From Podospora bellae-mahoneyi (taxonomy: Eukaryota; Ascomycota; Sordariomycetes; Sordariales; Podosporaceae): a stretch of 64,000 nt of DNA. Positions 11,803-24,513 of the stretch are shown piece by piece. The first letter of the stretch is position 1; each line of letters opens with the position of its first letter. A program made the position numbers and the translations under genes. The notes below the pieces were generated by a model, which was given only the letters and a program-made list of their open reading frames with translations, had not been told where the DNA came from and searched no databases. The DNA is taken from positions 4,092,001 through 4,156,000 of the forward strand of contig NW_026946359.1 in the NCBI RefSeq assembly GCF_035222275.1, written 5' to 3'.

Positions 11803-12822
11803 TCAGCCGTTCAGAACAGTGCCTCCATTGCAGTGGATCGTCTGTCCACTGATGGCCGAACTATCGGTAGACGCGAGGAACACAACGCAGGTTGCGATCT
11901 CACTCGGTTGTGCGGGCCGACCCATTGGGCTGGTAAATTGCTTCTGCGCGTCATCGTTCATCGTCGACGGGATCAAGGGGGTCCACACGGGACCTGGCGC
12001 AACAGCATTCACCCGGATACCCTGGCCAACCTTCTGATTGCTCAGTCCACGGGTAAAAGAAATGATGGCGCCTTTGGTCGATGTGTAATCCAACAAGTCA
12101 GGCCGGCCGATGTAGGCGTTGATGCTTGCATTGTTGATGATGGTGCTTCCAGGCTTCATGTGAGGCAGTGAATACTTGGCCAGGTAGAAGTAGGGATGGA
12201 TGTTGGTGTCGAAGGTATGGATCCATTGGTCCCTTGTGGCTCGCTGTCAGTCGTCTTTCCTCTTCATGTTATTTTCAACCGTCATACTCACTCGGACAAG
12301 TCCTTGATGTCAGGAACCATCATCTGATAGGCCGCATTGTTGAAAAGGATGTCGATCTGGCCATTAAATAGTTTGACGGCCTCATCGACCACCTTTTGGC
12401 AATTCTTGCGGTCCCGCAGATCGGTTGAAATAAGATGACATTGCTGACCGTACTGCTCAACACGTTTCTTGGTCTCTTGGGCATCATCCTCTTCCTCAGG
12501 CAGATAGGCAATCAGCGAGTTGGCACCCTCCATGGCAAACAGGATGGCAGTCGCACGGCCAATACCAGAATCACCACCTGTGATGATGGCATTCTTGCCC
12601 TTGAGCTTGCCGGCAGCTCTGTACTTTTGGTTCTTGCCATCGCTAGTTGGGATCTCATCGAACAGTGGTGTAGGATATGGCATTTTGGCCTCTTTTCCAG
12701 GGAAGTCCTGGTGCGTCACCGGGATCTCGTGCCCTGTCACTTTGTTAGTCCCAAGTATTTTGATATAAGACAGCAGTGTGGCCGCTCGACTTACCACTCT
12801 GGAATTGTCCCTTTTCAGTCAT
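11803..12822 (-). CDS. Short-chain dehydrogenase/reductase (SDR), YghA-like
   Basis: NAD(P)-dependent oxidoreductase of 299 residues in three exons: 12822-12795 (28 nt), 12733-12292 and 12232-11803. The small first exon encodes MTEKGQFQSG. The last acceptor is CCACAAG at 12233, chosen because it restores the helix DLSEDQWIHTFDTN. Features are the Rossmann motif TGGDSGIG, NNAA, the catalytic Ser region INNAS, the YTSTK active site (Tyr-x3-Lys) and the PGPVWTPLIP segment after it. The long N-terminus before the Rossmann fold (PYPTPLFDEIPTSDG region) is typical of the bacterial YghA/YhdF-like and fungal stress-type SDRs. The substrate is unknown. The gene is divergent from the receptor gene at 13673. 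Confidence 0.92.
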
Positions 12823-13672
12823 TTTGAATGATTGGTCTTCGATCGATGCGAAATTGCTTCCTCGGGTAAAGAAGGATGTCTGAATGAATAGGAATCAACC
12901 AGGTCAAAAGAACAAAAAGGGTCTCGGAAATATTTGTATTAAATCGGACATCTGAAGGTGAGTTGCTACTGCAGGTACCCAGTCTATGACATAATTGGGG
13001 AGCTTCTGGAAGGTGTCCGCAATCACAATGACGACATGCAATGGGGTTGGAGCTTTTGCTCCCCCAACAGTCGGACACCCATTTACCTTTCAGAGAAGAG
13101 ACTGAAAACATTCGGCCGGTGTCATTCGACAGCTGCATGCTCTCGGGTGGTCAGGCGTTCGTGAAATCCCATGGCTCTGATTGGCCAGGCATCCTTCTTC
13201 AACAATAAACAACACCACCTTGGATATCTCATCAACTTCTGGGCTGGACAATATTTGACTCGGTACTCCAAGTATAAAAGGCCAGTTGCTTGTTAAAACT
13301 GCTCAAGCGTTGATGTTGCGCGACCACTCACCGGCAGTGACAAGCTAGATAAGAATGAGTCGAGCTCACGAGCTGGTGTCTCTCGGAAGCAATTTCATAA
13401 CCCCAGGCCGGCGGTTTGCTCTAGTCTAGCCGAACGGTTTGGTCAACGGCGGTGGACAGTTGAGTCGTGACTCTTGTTGTGCAAGGCTAAGTTTAGATGG
13501 TTTGTCTACTTTTAGGGCATCGTTGAATCCACGCTGTTGGGCAACTCAGTATAATAACACAGTAAAATGTCAATGATCATGTTGTGTAAGTCATTATCCG
13601 TAGAAGAGGTCTTCTTGGTGGACACTCATTTGAACTCGTTCTGCCGTGTCCTTCTTGTCACTGTTGTGCAAC
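12823..13672. other. Divergent intergenic region between SDR and receptor genes
   Basis: No gene seen. A TATAAAAG box on the + strand at about 13272 is one candidate core promoter element, but it is ~400 bp from the downstream start. Confidence 0.4.
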
Positions 13673-15263
13673 ATGTTGTCTGATCTTGACCCTCGAGGGG
13701 TTCGGCTTTTTGTGCTTCAAATTACATTCCTCGCACTTGTCTATATTTTCGTTTCTCTTCGAATTCTCGTTAGATCTTTGACTATCAAGAAGATATCGCT
13801 AGACGATTGGTTTATATTTGCGGCTGTGGTACGTCGATAAGTGCCAAACCACCACCCACTCTTGACGAAGTTATAACAGTTATTTTTTGTAGATTGTTTA
13901 CACCACCCATACAACCATCACCGTATGGGGCATCGTTAACGCAAGCGAGGAAGGAGTTAAGAACTTCGTCAGGGGCGAAAACATTGCTCTACACTCCTGG
14001 TTCCTCAACGAAGCTCTCTACGCGCCGTTGTCAGCACTCATTCGAAGTTCAATCGCCGTCTTGCTGCTTCGCATAGCCACCGACAAAATCCACAGAAACA
14101 TAATATACGTAAACCTGGCCTTTACTTGGACCATTACCGCCATATACTTCTTCATCGTTATCTTCCAATGCTCACCCTCTTCATATTTCTATGATCAAGT
14201 CCTGGATCCATCCGGCGGGAGCTGGTAAGTCACAAATTCTATCAAACAAACCATGTACTCCTGTAGTCTCACAAAAAGGGGTCGCCAAGCATCGACAAAA
14301 ACGTCGTCCCGCGCGTGACCATCGCCCACAGCATCGTCAACGCCGTAACCGACTTCATTCTGGCCTTCCTTCCCATTGCCATCCTTTGGAATGTCAAACT
14401 CAACAAGCGTACCAAGGTTGGAGTGGCAACTCTTCTCGGAATGGGCGTACTCGCGGGGATATGTTTGATAGTCCGTATCCCCTACGTCAAGTTCATACCC
14501 GTTTCCGATCCTGAGTTTCTCGAACAAACAAAGTAAGCTTCAAGTTCTCCCTCGCCATCTTTATAAACAAGTCTGATACCAGCGCAGTGGTACCGCCTTC
14601 TGGAGCGTAATGGAAACTTCTCTCGGTATCATCGCCAGCTGCGCAGCCACGCTTCGCCCTCTTATGTGCGGATTTGGACCAAGGCGAACCCCCTGGCGCC
14701 AGGGCAGCCACCACAATAAACCCATGTCCCGATCTCGATCCAAGAAAGACAGAGCTTCCAGCGCAGCAAACTCCAGGCCCCAAAATCGCGCCAGCATAAT
14801 TACGCTAGTCCAGTCCCAGAATCTCCGAGAGACAAAGGACGACTACCCCCTCCCGTACCAATCCACCTCCCTGCATGATATCTACAGTCCAGTACATTTG
14901 CCTCACGACGCACAAATTCGTGAGACCGATTCTCCCGACTTTGAACTGGCCATGCAAATGCCTGATCCCGACCCTAACCCCATGCGGTACTCGAACCATC
15001 ATGAGCATCGATATCTACATCATTACGAATCGAGGGGTCCGGGAAGGCTTTGGGACAGGAAGCGGACAATAAGTGCGATCTCGATGTACTCTCCAATGTC
15101 AGGTGGTGTCAGAATCAAAACTAGTATTGAGATCACGAGAGAGACTCATTCGCCCGAAGGAAGGGAAACGCCTCAGGACTCCCTCAACTTCCCAATCTAC
15201 GGTGAGCAGGTGGTCACGATCAACGGCCCAAAAGGGCCGCGTAGATGTAGGTCTGCTCAGTGA
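13673..15263 (+). CDS. Rhodopsin-domain (PTH11/SAT4-like) seven-helix membrane protein
   Basis: 468 residues in four exons: 13673-13828, 13893-14224, 14290-14532 and 14588-15263. The third exon starts after GTCGCCAAG at 14289, because this restores the typical GGSC...PRVTIAHSIVNAVTDF segment. Other acceptors lose frame. Hydrophobic helices cover about residues 10-310: LFVLQITFLALVYIF, then IAVLLLRIA, YVNLAFTWTITAIYFF, ILAFLPIAILW, LGMGVLAGICLIV and WSVMETSLGIIASCAA. The conserved LDDW and LRPL motifs of the fungal rhodopsin domain are present. The last ~160 residues are a polar cytoplasmic tail rich in Ser/Pro/Arg. Such proteins are often called PTH11-type receptors or integral membrane proteins. 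Their ligands are mostly unknown. Confidence 0.9.
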
Positions 15264-15506
15264 AGTTGTGGTGAGAGGTATCATTGTATAAGGGGTGTAC
15301 CTATTTTTGGAGAATGACAACATATATTTCTCCGCGAAAGTGTTAGAATCGTACCATCCCGCTAGCAGGGGCAGGAAATAGTGAAAAGAAAAAGTAAGAA
15401 CGAAGGAAATTGACGTAAAAACCACAATCAAGTGCAGATTTTACCAACATAGCATGCCGATATGTAGTTGTATCAGAAGTCAGGCAAAAGATGCAACGCT
15501 CCCCGG

Positions 15507-16144
15507 TCAAGAATCCGGCGCCGGCTCCCATGTCTTGTTCCCGAGGAAACTGTAACAGCCAACAGCCCCATTCGAGTCATAGAGTGTGGTGTCTGGAATC
15601 TTTTGTTAGTAAAGTCAACTGGCGTCACTTGTGACAGAAGACGCTTACTCAAGTCGAGCGTTGAGTTAGTGTGCCCGCCGTTCATATCCCAACACAAACA
15701 ACTCAAATGCAGCGACTTGTCATGAATAAAGGTACAGTTCTCGCATGATCCGGAGTAGTTCCCACTGTGCTTGAGTTAGGGAGATTGCTTTCTTGGAGGG
15801 GACCAAGAGACGTTTCACTCACTTCTCATATACTACAAGCTGTCCAGCATTGTTTCCCGCGCAATGATCCAAGTCCAGCCTGAGGTGACGTGTTATCAGT
15901 ATGCATCTCTTTTGGAGCCACCAGAGAGAGGGACGAGCACTCACATGCTGTAATTGAATCCGTAAATATCAACATCGTCGTTGAGACAATAGACACCAAT
16001 CCAGTGATGTTTGTCGGTCAGGTTGGCGCCTGCATAGGCGCAGTCATGGGTGAAGCCACCTTCGCCTGAGGTTAACAAGGGGAACACGAGGCCCAGAAGA
16101 AGAACGGTGGCGGTCAAAACGGGATACGCGGAGAAGGTGCCCAT
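15507..16144 (-). CDS. Small secreted CVNH (cyanovirin-N homology) lectin-like protein
   Basis: 152 residues in four exons: 16144-15945, 15879-15823, 15764-15649 and 15592-15507. The start at 16144 is preferred over upstream non-ATG extension, because it gives a clean signal peptide (TATVLLLGLVFPLL). The mature part has GFTHDCAYAG, CAGNNAGQLV, SGSCENCTF, LHLSCLCWDM, STLDLNTTLYDSNGAVGC and a C-terminal GNKTWEP. The Leu-Asp-Leu-Asn and Asn-x-x-G-x-L/V spacing is typical of the CVNH fold, which binds mannose-rich glycans in characterised members. Extra cysteines suggest disulfides in the secreted form. Whether it binds sugars is inference. Confidence 0.8.
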
Positions 16145-17182
16145 GTTGTCAGATTCTGAGGCTGCTCCGGTGCTTTTGAACCTCTGACGACGCGAAGGTA
16201 TAAGTCGAGGTGGGTGGGCAGAGCTCTGCGGGAGCTTGGGGCCACTCGCTTTGGTGACGGCAAGTGTAAACAATGAGGAGGTAGATGAGAGCAAAAGGCC
16301 AGATACTAGTACGAGAAATATCTTGAAATAGCCACAGTGTCGAAACCAAAATGCCTGGCCGGCCCCAACGAAACCACCTACTCGGATACATCAAGGAAGG
16401 TGGAGACTTACAAAGTGGTGGGCAGCATTGTTCATGATCGAAAATGGAAAGAGCAACTCCCCCAGGGGCAGGCACTCTACACAAGCTCAATATCCACCCA
16501 CGTCACGACCCAGGGAGCTGAGATTAGCTGGGCCAGCTCGGTGTTACGGAAAAGCCCGCAAACTTGCTAGATCAAACACAGGACGGGAAGCCATGGACCT
16601 TTTTTGACCTCATGCTTCCAGTTTCCTACTGCAGTCATCAACAAACCATCTCTCGTCATTCATCCCGCTCCTTCCCGGATCATCGTTACGGACGAATACT
16701 CCCGCCCGGACCTCTTGATAACCGACGACTACCTGCAAGAGCTCTGAAGCAAGCCAAGTGCTTTCCTGATTTGGCCGACCAGGGGTCCTGCCATCGACGG
16801 TCTTTGTCCCCAATGTCTCTCAAAGGTGTCTGTGGGATATTGATAGGTAGGCAAAGCTGACCAAGAGGCTGAGAACCTCACTTCCACTGCAGTATTCAGG
16901 CTCTTCCACGAGACATTCTTGACATCTGCAACACCGCTGGAGCAGCACAGCAGAAAAGCCGAGCCCGTTTGCTGCACGTTGTACTGACTTCTTGCACTAC
17001 ACATGACCTGCATGGATATCGGTGTGATGTCCATATTTGTGAAATCGGTTGTTTTCATACTTCATAATTTACGGGTATGAAATATTTATCTAGAATAGGA
17101 AGAGTACGGCCTGAGGATCAACATGATACATTACATGAGGGCTTGATGTGCTACATCAAAATGTATAAGCTACGTATCTTGT
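16145..17182. other. Intergenic region between CVNH and glycosylase genes
   Basis: About 1 kb with no recognisable gene. It includes the CVNH promoter and the 3' flank of the glycosylase gene. Open frames at 16149-16490 (-) and 16564-16860 (+) show no domain and no matching splice partners. Confidence 0.5.
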
Positions 17183-18999
17183 TCATGAAGGTGCCTGCTG
17201 CATAGCTCCTGCTGAAGATTCCGAGTTCAGTATCATCAGACTCCCATTATCATCATACCCAACCCGGCCCTCGTCCACTGCTCTTCGTAACTTCTCACGA
17301 AGAGGCTCGCGATCACCCGTTACCGGGTCCCATTCCCATCCTTCCCGCATCCTGCAACCAAGCTCAAGTCAGCAAAACTGTTCAGGTCGGGCCTCGCTAG
17401 GGAATTGCACTCTTTCTTACCCGTGTGTGACACAGAACCCCCAGGTCACAAACAACACAGGAGAACAAGAGAAGGAATAAAGTATAACGTACCACATCCA
17501 TCTCAAACAAGCTCTCAGCTCCTTATCCTTGGGTAGCACCCTCATCCACTCCGGCTGGAACCCTTCCCCTCGTCCCCCCTTCCCAGTCCAATCCTCCGCC
17601 CGACCGAGGAGCTCATCCCTACAAAATATCCTCCACGAGTCCAACGTATACGCACCCTGCGTCAAATGCCCAATCTCCCAAGCCTGCCCTATCGCACGTT
17701 CCCTTCTATCCTTTACCATATCCATCACATCAAGCCCCCCTCCACCATCCCCATTAAAATTACCATTGTCAAAATCCTCGGCTCCAAAAACCTCCCCAGC
17801 TGTAACATTCGTACCATCCTCGACCGAAGGATAGTTCCGCACCCCATACCTTCTCTCCCTCACCGGCGGGTTCTCCACAAACCCCCTTGCATACTTTTGT
17901 ATGATGGCATACCTGTGCTCCGACAACCCCAGCGGCTTGATCAACTCCACCACCTCATTTTTATTCTCCTCCTTTGCCAACTCTTCCGGCGTCGGAAACC
18001 GTCTGACCAACTCCCAAAACACGGGGATGGCGATCCTCCCAGCGGTTTTGATCAAAAAAGTCACGGCGACCAACAGGTGAAAATGGGAGTGTGCTAGCTC
18101 TTCCTGAATGAGACCAAACTTTGGGGCGCCCAACGGTGGGATTGGGAGGCTGGATACCACGCCGGGAGGCGGTTTTCGGAGGGGCCGGTTTGGAGTTGGG
18201 GGGCGGTTGATGAGCGGTGTTTCTTGTTGCTGGACTTCTTGTCTTTCTTGGACAAGCTCTTGTGACGGTGGTGGACTTGTGCTAAAAAAGGGGGAGGTTT
18301 TAGTTCTGCTCGTTGCCTTGATGGCTTGTTCGGTTCGGGTGCGGGCGCGGTGGCGAGGTGATGATGGGTTGGAATGGATGGGTTTGGAATCGGTGTGAGG
18401 TAAACCAGATTTATGGCCTGGAACAGGGCCGTGGGAGGGAAGAGGAGGATAGAGTTGCGAGTGGACTTCACGATGATGGGGAAGGTTGTTACCTAAGTCG
18501 ATGCCTGGAATTGTCGGGAACGGCACGGGCGTCTGGCGAGCCATAGCCGGCGCCTCTCGCTTCAAGTTTTTGCTTGGGAATGAGGGGACAGGGACAGTTG
18601 TTTCTTTAGACGCTGAAACAGCTTGACAGTCTGAGGAGGAAGGCATAGCTGTTTTGGAGCTGATCCCAAGATCTTTTTGGAGTTCTTGAACGATGTTGTC
18701 GAACCGTTCAAAAGGGGCCGATAGCTCCTCACGCAAATTATTCGCTAGTTCGTCGAACTTGACAAACGCCTGGAAAGATGATGCCGGGGCTGGGGCTGGC
18801 TGAAGTTAGTATGTTTGCTACTCGATGCATTTGATGTAAACTTACCCGAAGAGCTAACCGCGCCATTCATATCCTCGTCACCATCCCAAAAGTGAGAGGT
18901 ATGCTTTGACGATTGTTTGGCCTTGTTAATTTCCTTCTTGTGCTGCACATTGGCATCTGAATACTGAGGTGCCATTGTTGTCTCTTTATTGCCACGCAT
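17183..18999 (-). CDS. HhH-GPD DNA glycosylase, MBD4-like
   Basis: Base-excision repair glycosylase; MBD4 relatives remove T or U opposite G at deaminated (methyl)cytosines. The model has three exons: 18999-18846, 18795-17493 and 17351-17183, 541 residues. The first ~250 residues are disordered (Pro/Ser/Lys-rich). The HhH-GPD part follows, with FHLLVAVTFLIKTAGR, PVFWELVRRFPTPEEL, IKPLGL and the GAYTLDSWRIFC segment, whose Asp matches the catalytic Asp of MBD4. WMRVLPKDKELRACLRWMW and a basic tail then follow. The last intron (141 nt, 17352-17492) joins WMW to MREGWEW. An alternative donor near 17425 would add ~22 residues. The 5' end is uncertain: ATGs at 18999 and 18975 are both possible, and a further upstream exon cannot be excluded. 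Confidence 0.8.
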
Positions 19000-19748
19000 C
19001 AAAGTAGTATTCTGCTGCTTCTTAATGGCGTTAGAGGGGGCTTGTCCCAAGGCAAAAGCTTGCTGCTGAGATCCTTGAGACTGGTCAGTATGAAAGACTA
19101 GACCCGAAAGCACCCCGTCTGCTATGACAAGTCGCTTGGTAAGTGCAACAGTTGATTATTATTGATTGGGATTTTTCTGGCTGTGGTGACTTGAGGATCC
19201 GTTTTGGAACAATGCCCAGCGTGGGTATACCAGTCAGTATTAGGTGGGCAGTAAGAGGGAATAATTGGTGGAGAGAAACAGATCGAGTGTTGATTCTTGT
19301 CACGTAAAAGAACCTACATAAACAAAACAAAGTGAGGTCGCCGGTCACAAGAGGGTTCGCCGGTCACAAGAGGGTTCGCCGAGCCAACTTGATTAGTGTC
19401 GTCGATGCGGGTCTACATGGGGAGGTGGTATCACTTTATCTTGGTGCATCATCTCAATCGTCAACATGGGTTAAACCACCAGAAAAACATATTTCCTGTC
19501 ATCATCAACAATTTTGGTACTGCCAAACTCTAGACCACAATGCTGAACGACAAGGAAAGTCTAGCTGTATTGAGACCGAGACATTTGATTTACACACCGT
19601 CACACTTCCCCGCTGCTCCATCTTCCTCTGAGGCCTTTTCCTTCCCTTCCTTTTCGTCTACGCGATACATAGGGATCTGGGAGACCGTAGCAGTATATGA
19701 TACAAACAATAGAGGCAAAGCTTCATTTTCCTGTAGCCTCGCTTGAAT
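19000..19748. other. Intergenic region with a short tandem duplication
   Basis: No gene recognised. At about 19339-19380 an ~18-bp unit (tcgccggtcacaagaggg) is duplicated head to tail. Confidence 0.5.
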
Positions 19749-21126
19749 TTAGCGGCGAATGTTGGTCTTGCCCTCCTTGGGAGGATCGTAGACAATCTTT
19801 CTCGACTTGAGCCAGGCCCACTTGTACCGCTTAACCCAGACGCTCATGGCGAACAGAACAGATGTGATCGCCAGAACCTTCATACCCATGCGCTTGCGGT
19901 CATCCATCTCGGGCTCAGCAGCCCAGTTGAGGAACTCGGTAACATCCTTGGCCATCTGGGAAGTTGTCGCAGGGGTCTCGTCCTCATACTCGACCAAGCC
20001 ATCGTACAAGACACGAGCCATGGCAATACCGGTACCGGGGAAGTAGGGGTTGAAGTTGAGACCAGCGCCGACCTGGGCGCCGGCAGGGGGCTCATCGGGG
20101 TAGCCGGTGAGGAGGTTGAAGATGTAGTCGCAGCCACCGTGGCGGGCCTTGACCATCAAGCTGAGATCGGGAGGAAGGGCACCGTTGTTGGCGAAACGGG
20201 CAGCCTCATCGTTGGGGTAAGGAGAGGGGAGGTAGTCGGACAGCTTGCCGGGGCGCTTCTCGATCTCACCCTGGTCGTTGGGCTCGGTGTCGTACTCGTT
20301 CTCCTCAGCCAACGCCTTGGCCTCGTCAACGGTCAGGATGCTGCCGACCAGGGAGCGGTAGGGCACTCTGCTGAGAGAGTGGCACGATGCGCAGACCTCG
20401 CGGTAGACCTGGAAACCTCTCCGGAGACTGTGTGCGACCAAGACATCCCATGTAAGCCATCCTGTCGGAGCTAGTAGGGACAGGGGGTGGATGGTGGGGG
20501 GTTGGAGAGCTTACGCTTGGTGGTCAAAGGTCTTGAACCATTGGTTGTGAACCCAGGGGTACTTGGTGGGATGGAGACTATGTCGCCAGTAAGCTTCGCG
20601 ATCTTGTATCCCAACTCGTGGTGCCGTAATGTCCAAGCCGGTTGAATATGCCTCAAACATGAGACGAATAACCTCGGCCCCCACGGCAACACGGGCTGGC
20701 CCCTCCGATCAACCACTCACCCTTCCTCAGCAGGCGTCATGGCATGAGAGTTGCCATAGAGATGGTAATACCAGCCGACAGAGCCGGCAGCAACGGCGGT
20801 GGCAGCGGCGGCGGCGATGTTCAAGCGGAGCGGTGACTCGGCAGTCGATCCGGAGCTCGAGGAAGCGGCGCGCTGGGAGGACGAATACGATTAGCTTCCA
20901 GCGGGCCACATAACAGCTTCATCCTCGTCCGGGTCGATAGCCGGAGCTTCCCTGGTCGGGACAATTGGAGGAGGCGGCGGTTCGGCGGGCGATGTCGTCG
21001 GTGCCATGTCATACCACCATGGGGCATGGCACTTGTCTTGGGCAAACATACCTTGGTAATCTGCACGGCGCCATTTCTCGCGCTGGCGAAGGCGCGCATC
21101 GGGCGCACACAGGACCTCGCAAGCAT
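19749..21126 (-). CDS. Cytochrome c1, mitochondrial (complex III heme protein)
   Basis: Catalytic subunit of the bc1 complex that passes electrons from the Rieske protein to cytochrome c. 322 residues in four exons: 21126-21052, 20872-20721, 20577-20515 and 20427-19749. Exon 1 encodes an Arg/Ala-rich matrix-targeting presequence ([19 protein letters not shown]). A hydrophobic Ala-rich stretch ([17 protein letters not shown]) then follows as the inner-membrane sorting signal of the bipartite presequence. The heme site CASCH lies in [40 protein letters not shown] (axial Met region), [21 protein letters not shown] and a single C-terminal anchor with WVKRYKW complete the family pattern. All joins restore the conserved order [12 protein letters not shown]...[11 protein letters not shown]. 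Confidence 0.97.
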
Positions 21127-21648
21127 GGTGGGCACACCTTGCGGAGCTTAGGGGGGTATCGTGGGTGATCTGACAAGGCAATTGGCCTGCCAATGTCGGT
21201 GTTTTGAGGTTGGTGGCTCGGGCTGGTGATGGTCGACGCAGTCAGGATTCTCAAATTCGGGATTCTTAGGAACTCTGGCTGTCTGATTGGCCGGCCAATC
21301 ACAGCAGTGCTGACGGCCTATCAATTTTTCCGCCAGCCTTTCCCTCGCCCGGCTGCGGGTGTTATGGGCTTGGCTTGTGCAATTCAGTCCCCAAGCTCCC
21401 ACTCCGTACCCACCGTCTTTCCTGGATGGGGCTTCAAACATCAAACATCAGACATCAACGTCAGAGGTCATGACTTGGACAGAGAATATCCGTACCGATA
21501 CCGCCGCATTCATCATTCACACCCAGGATATCACTAAACACAACTACTTTTCCTGTACACTTGAAACGCCGAAAACGCCCCATATCAAAAACCAACGCCT
21601 TTTCCTTGTATACAAAGCTCCATTTTAAACCCTTCAACTGCTCTCAGC
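21127..21648. other. Intergenic region, cytochrome c1 promoter and 3' flank of aro3
   Basis: About 520 bp with no gene recognised. Confidence 0.5.
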
Positions 21649-22949
<1,301 letters not shown>

Positions 22950-23618
22950 GATGGATGACTGCGCTTTGTGTCTGTCTCTCAAATGGTCCGGTTCAATTGG
23001 TGAGAAAAAAAGGGTGAAACTTGACACAGGCTAGAAGATATTTTTGCAGGAGAAAGATTGTCTTGCAGAGCAAATGGTGCATGAATCTTTTTTTCGCCGG
23101 TGGCGGTCAAAGAGCTCGAGGCCAATTCAACTACTCCCCTCCCATAGAGTTTTGAGAGGGGCAAACCCCAATGAGTCAAAGTGGGGCAATGTGCTATGTA
23201 CCGTTTTCTGACTTAAAAGCCATCAGAAGAGACTCGGCTTATCCTAGCATCGCTTCTGCATTTGGCAAAGAACTACGTCAAAGACACTGGGCCCTGAGCT
23301 GGCTTTGGTTCATCCACAGGTTGCTGACACGCGAGTGAAAGGCACAGAACCATCAACAATGGGGGAACTAGAAAACAGCAGGGCGAAATGTGTGTAATTC
23401 ACCTCCAGGCATTGGTCCTTCAGAGGTCTCGAAAGGGTGGTTCAACATGACCCCACCCACATCGCTTCCAAGGTCTTGAACTGCAGGCAGGCGGGAGCTC
23501 GAAGCAGGTCCCACTCGCCGACGTCGGACCTAGAATTCTATCGTCTTACTGGGAACATCCCGCCCAACGACATGCTAACTGTACAGGTACGGATGCCCAG
23601 ACTTCTGAGCTCACCATC
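22950..23618. other. aro3 promoter region and 3' flank of the FAR-17a gene
   Basis: No gene recognised. It holds the TGAGTCA box described separately. Confidence 0.5.
23172..23178 (-). promoter_or_regulatory. Candidate CPC1/Gcn4 site upstream of aro3
   Basis: TGAGTCA, a match to the TGA(C/G)TCA bZIP site used in cross-pathway control of amino-acid genes, lies ~225 bp upstream of the aro3 start codon. In yeast ARO3 is a Gcn4 target. A second TGAGTCA at 22896-22902 lies in intron 1. Binding is inferred from the motif only. Confidence 0.45.
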
Positions 23619-24513
23619 TCAATCCGTCTTGATGGGATGAAGAGCTACCTTTTTGAACTGTTCAATACCGTTGATCTTACCGTACAGCCACTTTAGAGCC
23701 AGTGTGCTCGTCGTCATGAGCCCGGCTGAGACTGAAAAGAGAATCACTCGCTGCCAAGTTTTGAGCAGCTCAAACATGGGATACGGGTACCTGCACGACA
23801 TGGTCAGACAAGAGCACTACAGAAATCATTGCAACAAGGCTTTGCCTGTGTCTGCAGAGTTACCGTACCATCCGTTTTGCTCAAAACAATATTCAACCCA
23901 CCCCCAGTATAGAAATGCCAAGCAGGTACTGAGAGCCATAGCACTGTAAACTTTGATGGTCCAAGGAGGACTGAGTAGTATCAGATCCATCGTTAACATG
24001 ACGGCTGGCATCGCATGAAATCCACTGTGAAAGTTAGAGTTAGATTGGACATTTCAATGGGTCGTGGGCACTCTCACAAATCTGGGAGGAATGGAAGTGC
24101 GAACTCTGGTGGGAAAAGGAGGGACTTGTCAATGGCACTTATGCTCCAGTACAGAATGCTGATCAGAACCTCCAAGGGTGTTGAACACACTGCGAGAACA
24201 TTTTTGATGCCAAAGAGCCGAGGGCTCAGAGTGAGATCGGCCAACAGGCCAAAGGCAAACGTTGCCGTCGCTAAAGCGAGCCCAATGATGGCTGTTCCCC
24301 TTGTCAGTCTTTTCCCTTTTCATCCTCTTGTGTGGAACGTAATGTACTGAGCAGTTGAAAGTCACCACCAAACCCGAAGTGAATTTCGGTTGGGAACTGC
24401 TGAAGGTACCAAAAGCTGCACGAGTATGACAGAAGACCGATGGCATGTACGAGGGCTGAGAAGCTCCGGGAAGGCGAGGAGAGCCGTTGTAAAGGGTGGG
24501 GTTGGTTTGCCAT
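23619..24513 (-). CDS. FAR-17a/AIG1-like multipass membrane protein
   Basis: 235 residues in four exons: 24513-24348, 24291-24078, 24024-23869 and 23790-23619. Acceptor GGGGAACAG at 24292 is chosen because it restores LLTIIGLALATATFAFGLLADL. Five or six hydrophobic helices are visible: LLSYSCSFWYL, IIGLALATATFAFGLL, VLISILYWSI, MALSTCLAFLYWGWVEYCF and VILFSVSAGLMTTSTLAL. The conserved His lies in GFHAMPAVML, and the C-terminus reads LKWLYGKINGIEQFKK. Human AIG1/ADTRP members of this family hydrolyse fatty-acid esters of hydroxy fatty acids with a Thr/His pair. Whether the fungal protein does so is unknown. It shares a divergent promoter with the cyclophilin gene. Confidence 0.85.

Noticed and set aside
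16564-16860. 98-codon frame between the CVNH and glycosylase genes
   Set aside because: No motif, no plausible neighbouring exons, ordinary codon use for non-coding DNA.
19743-20474. 243-codon frame on the + strand
   Set aside because: Antisense to the last exon of cytochrome c1; length follows from the codon bias of the real gene.
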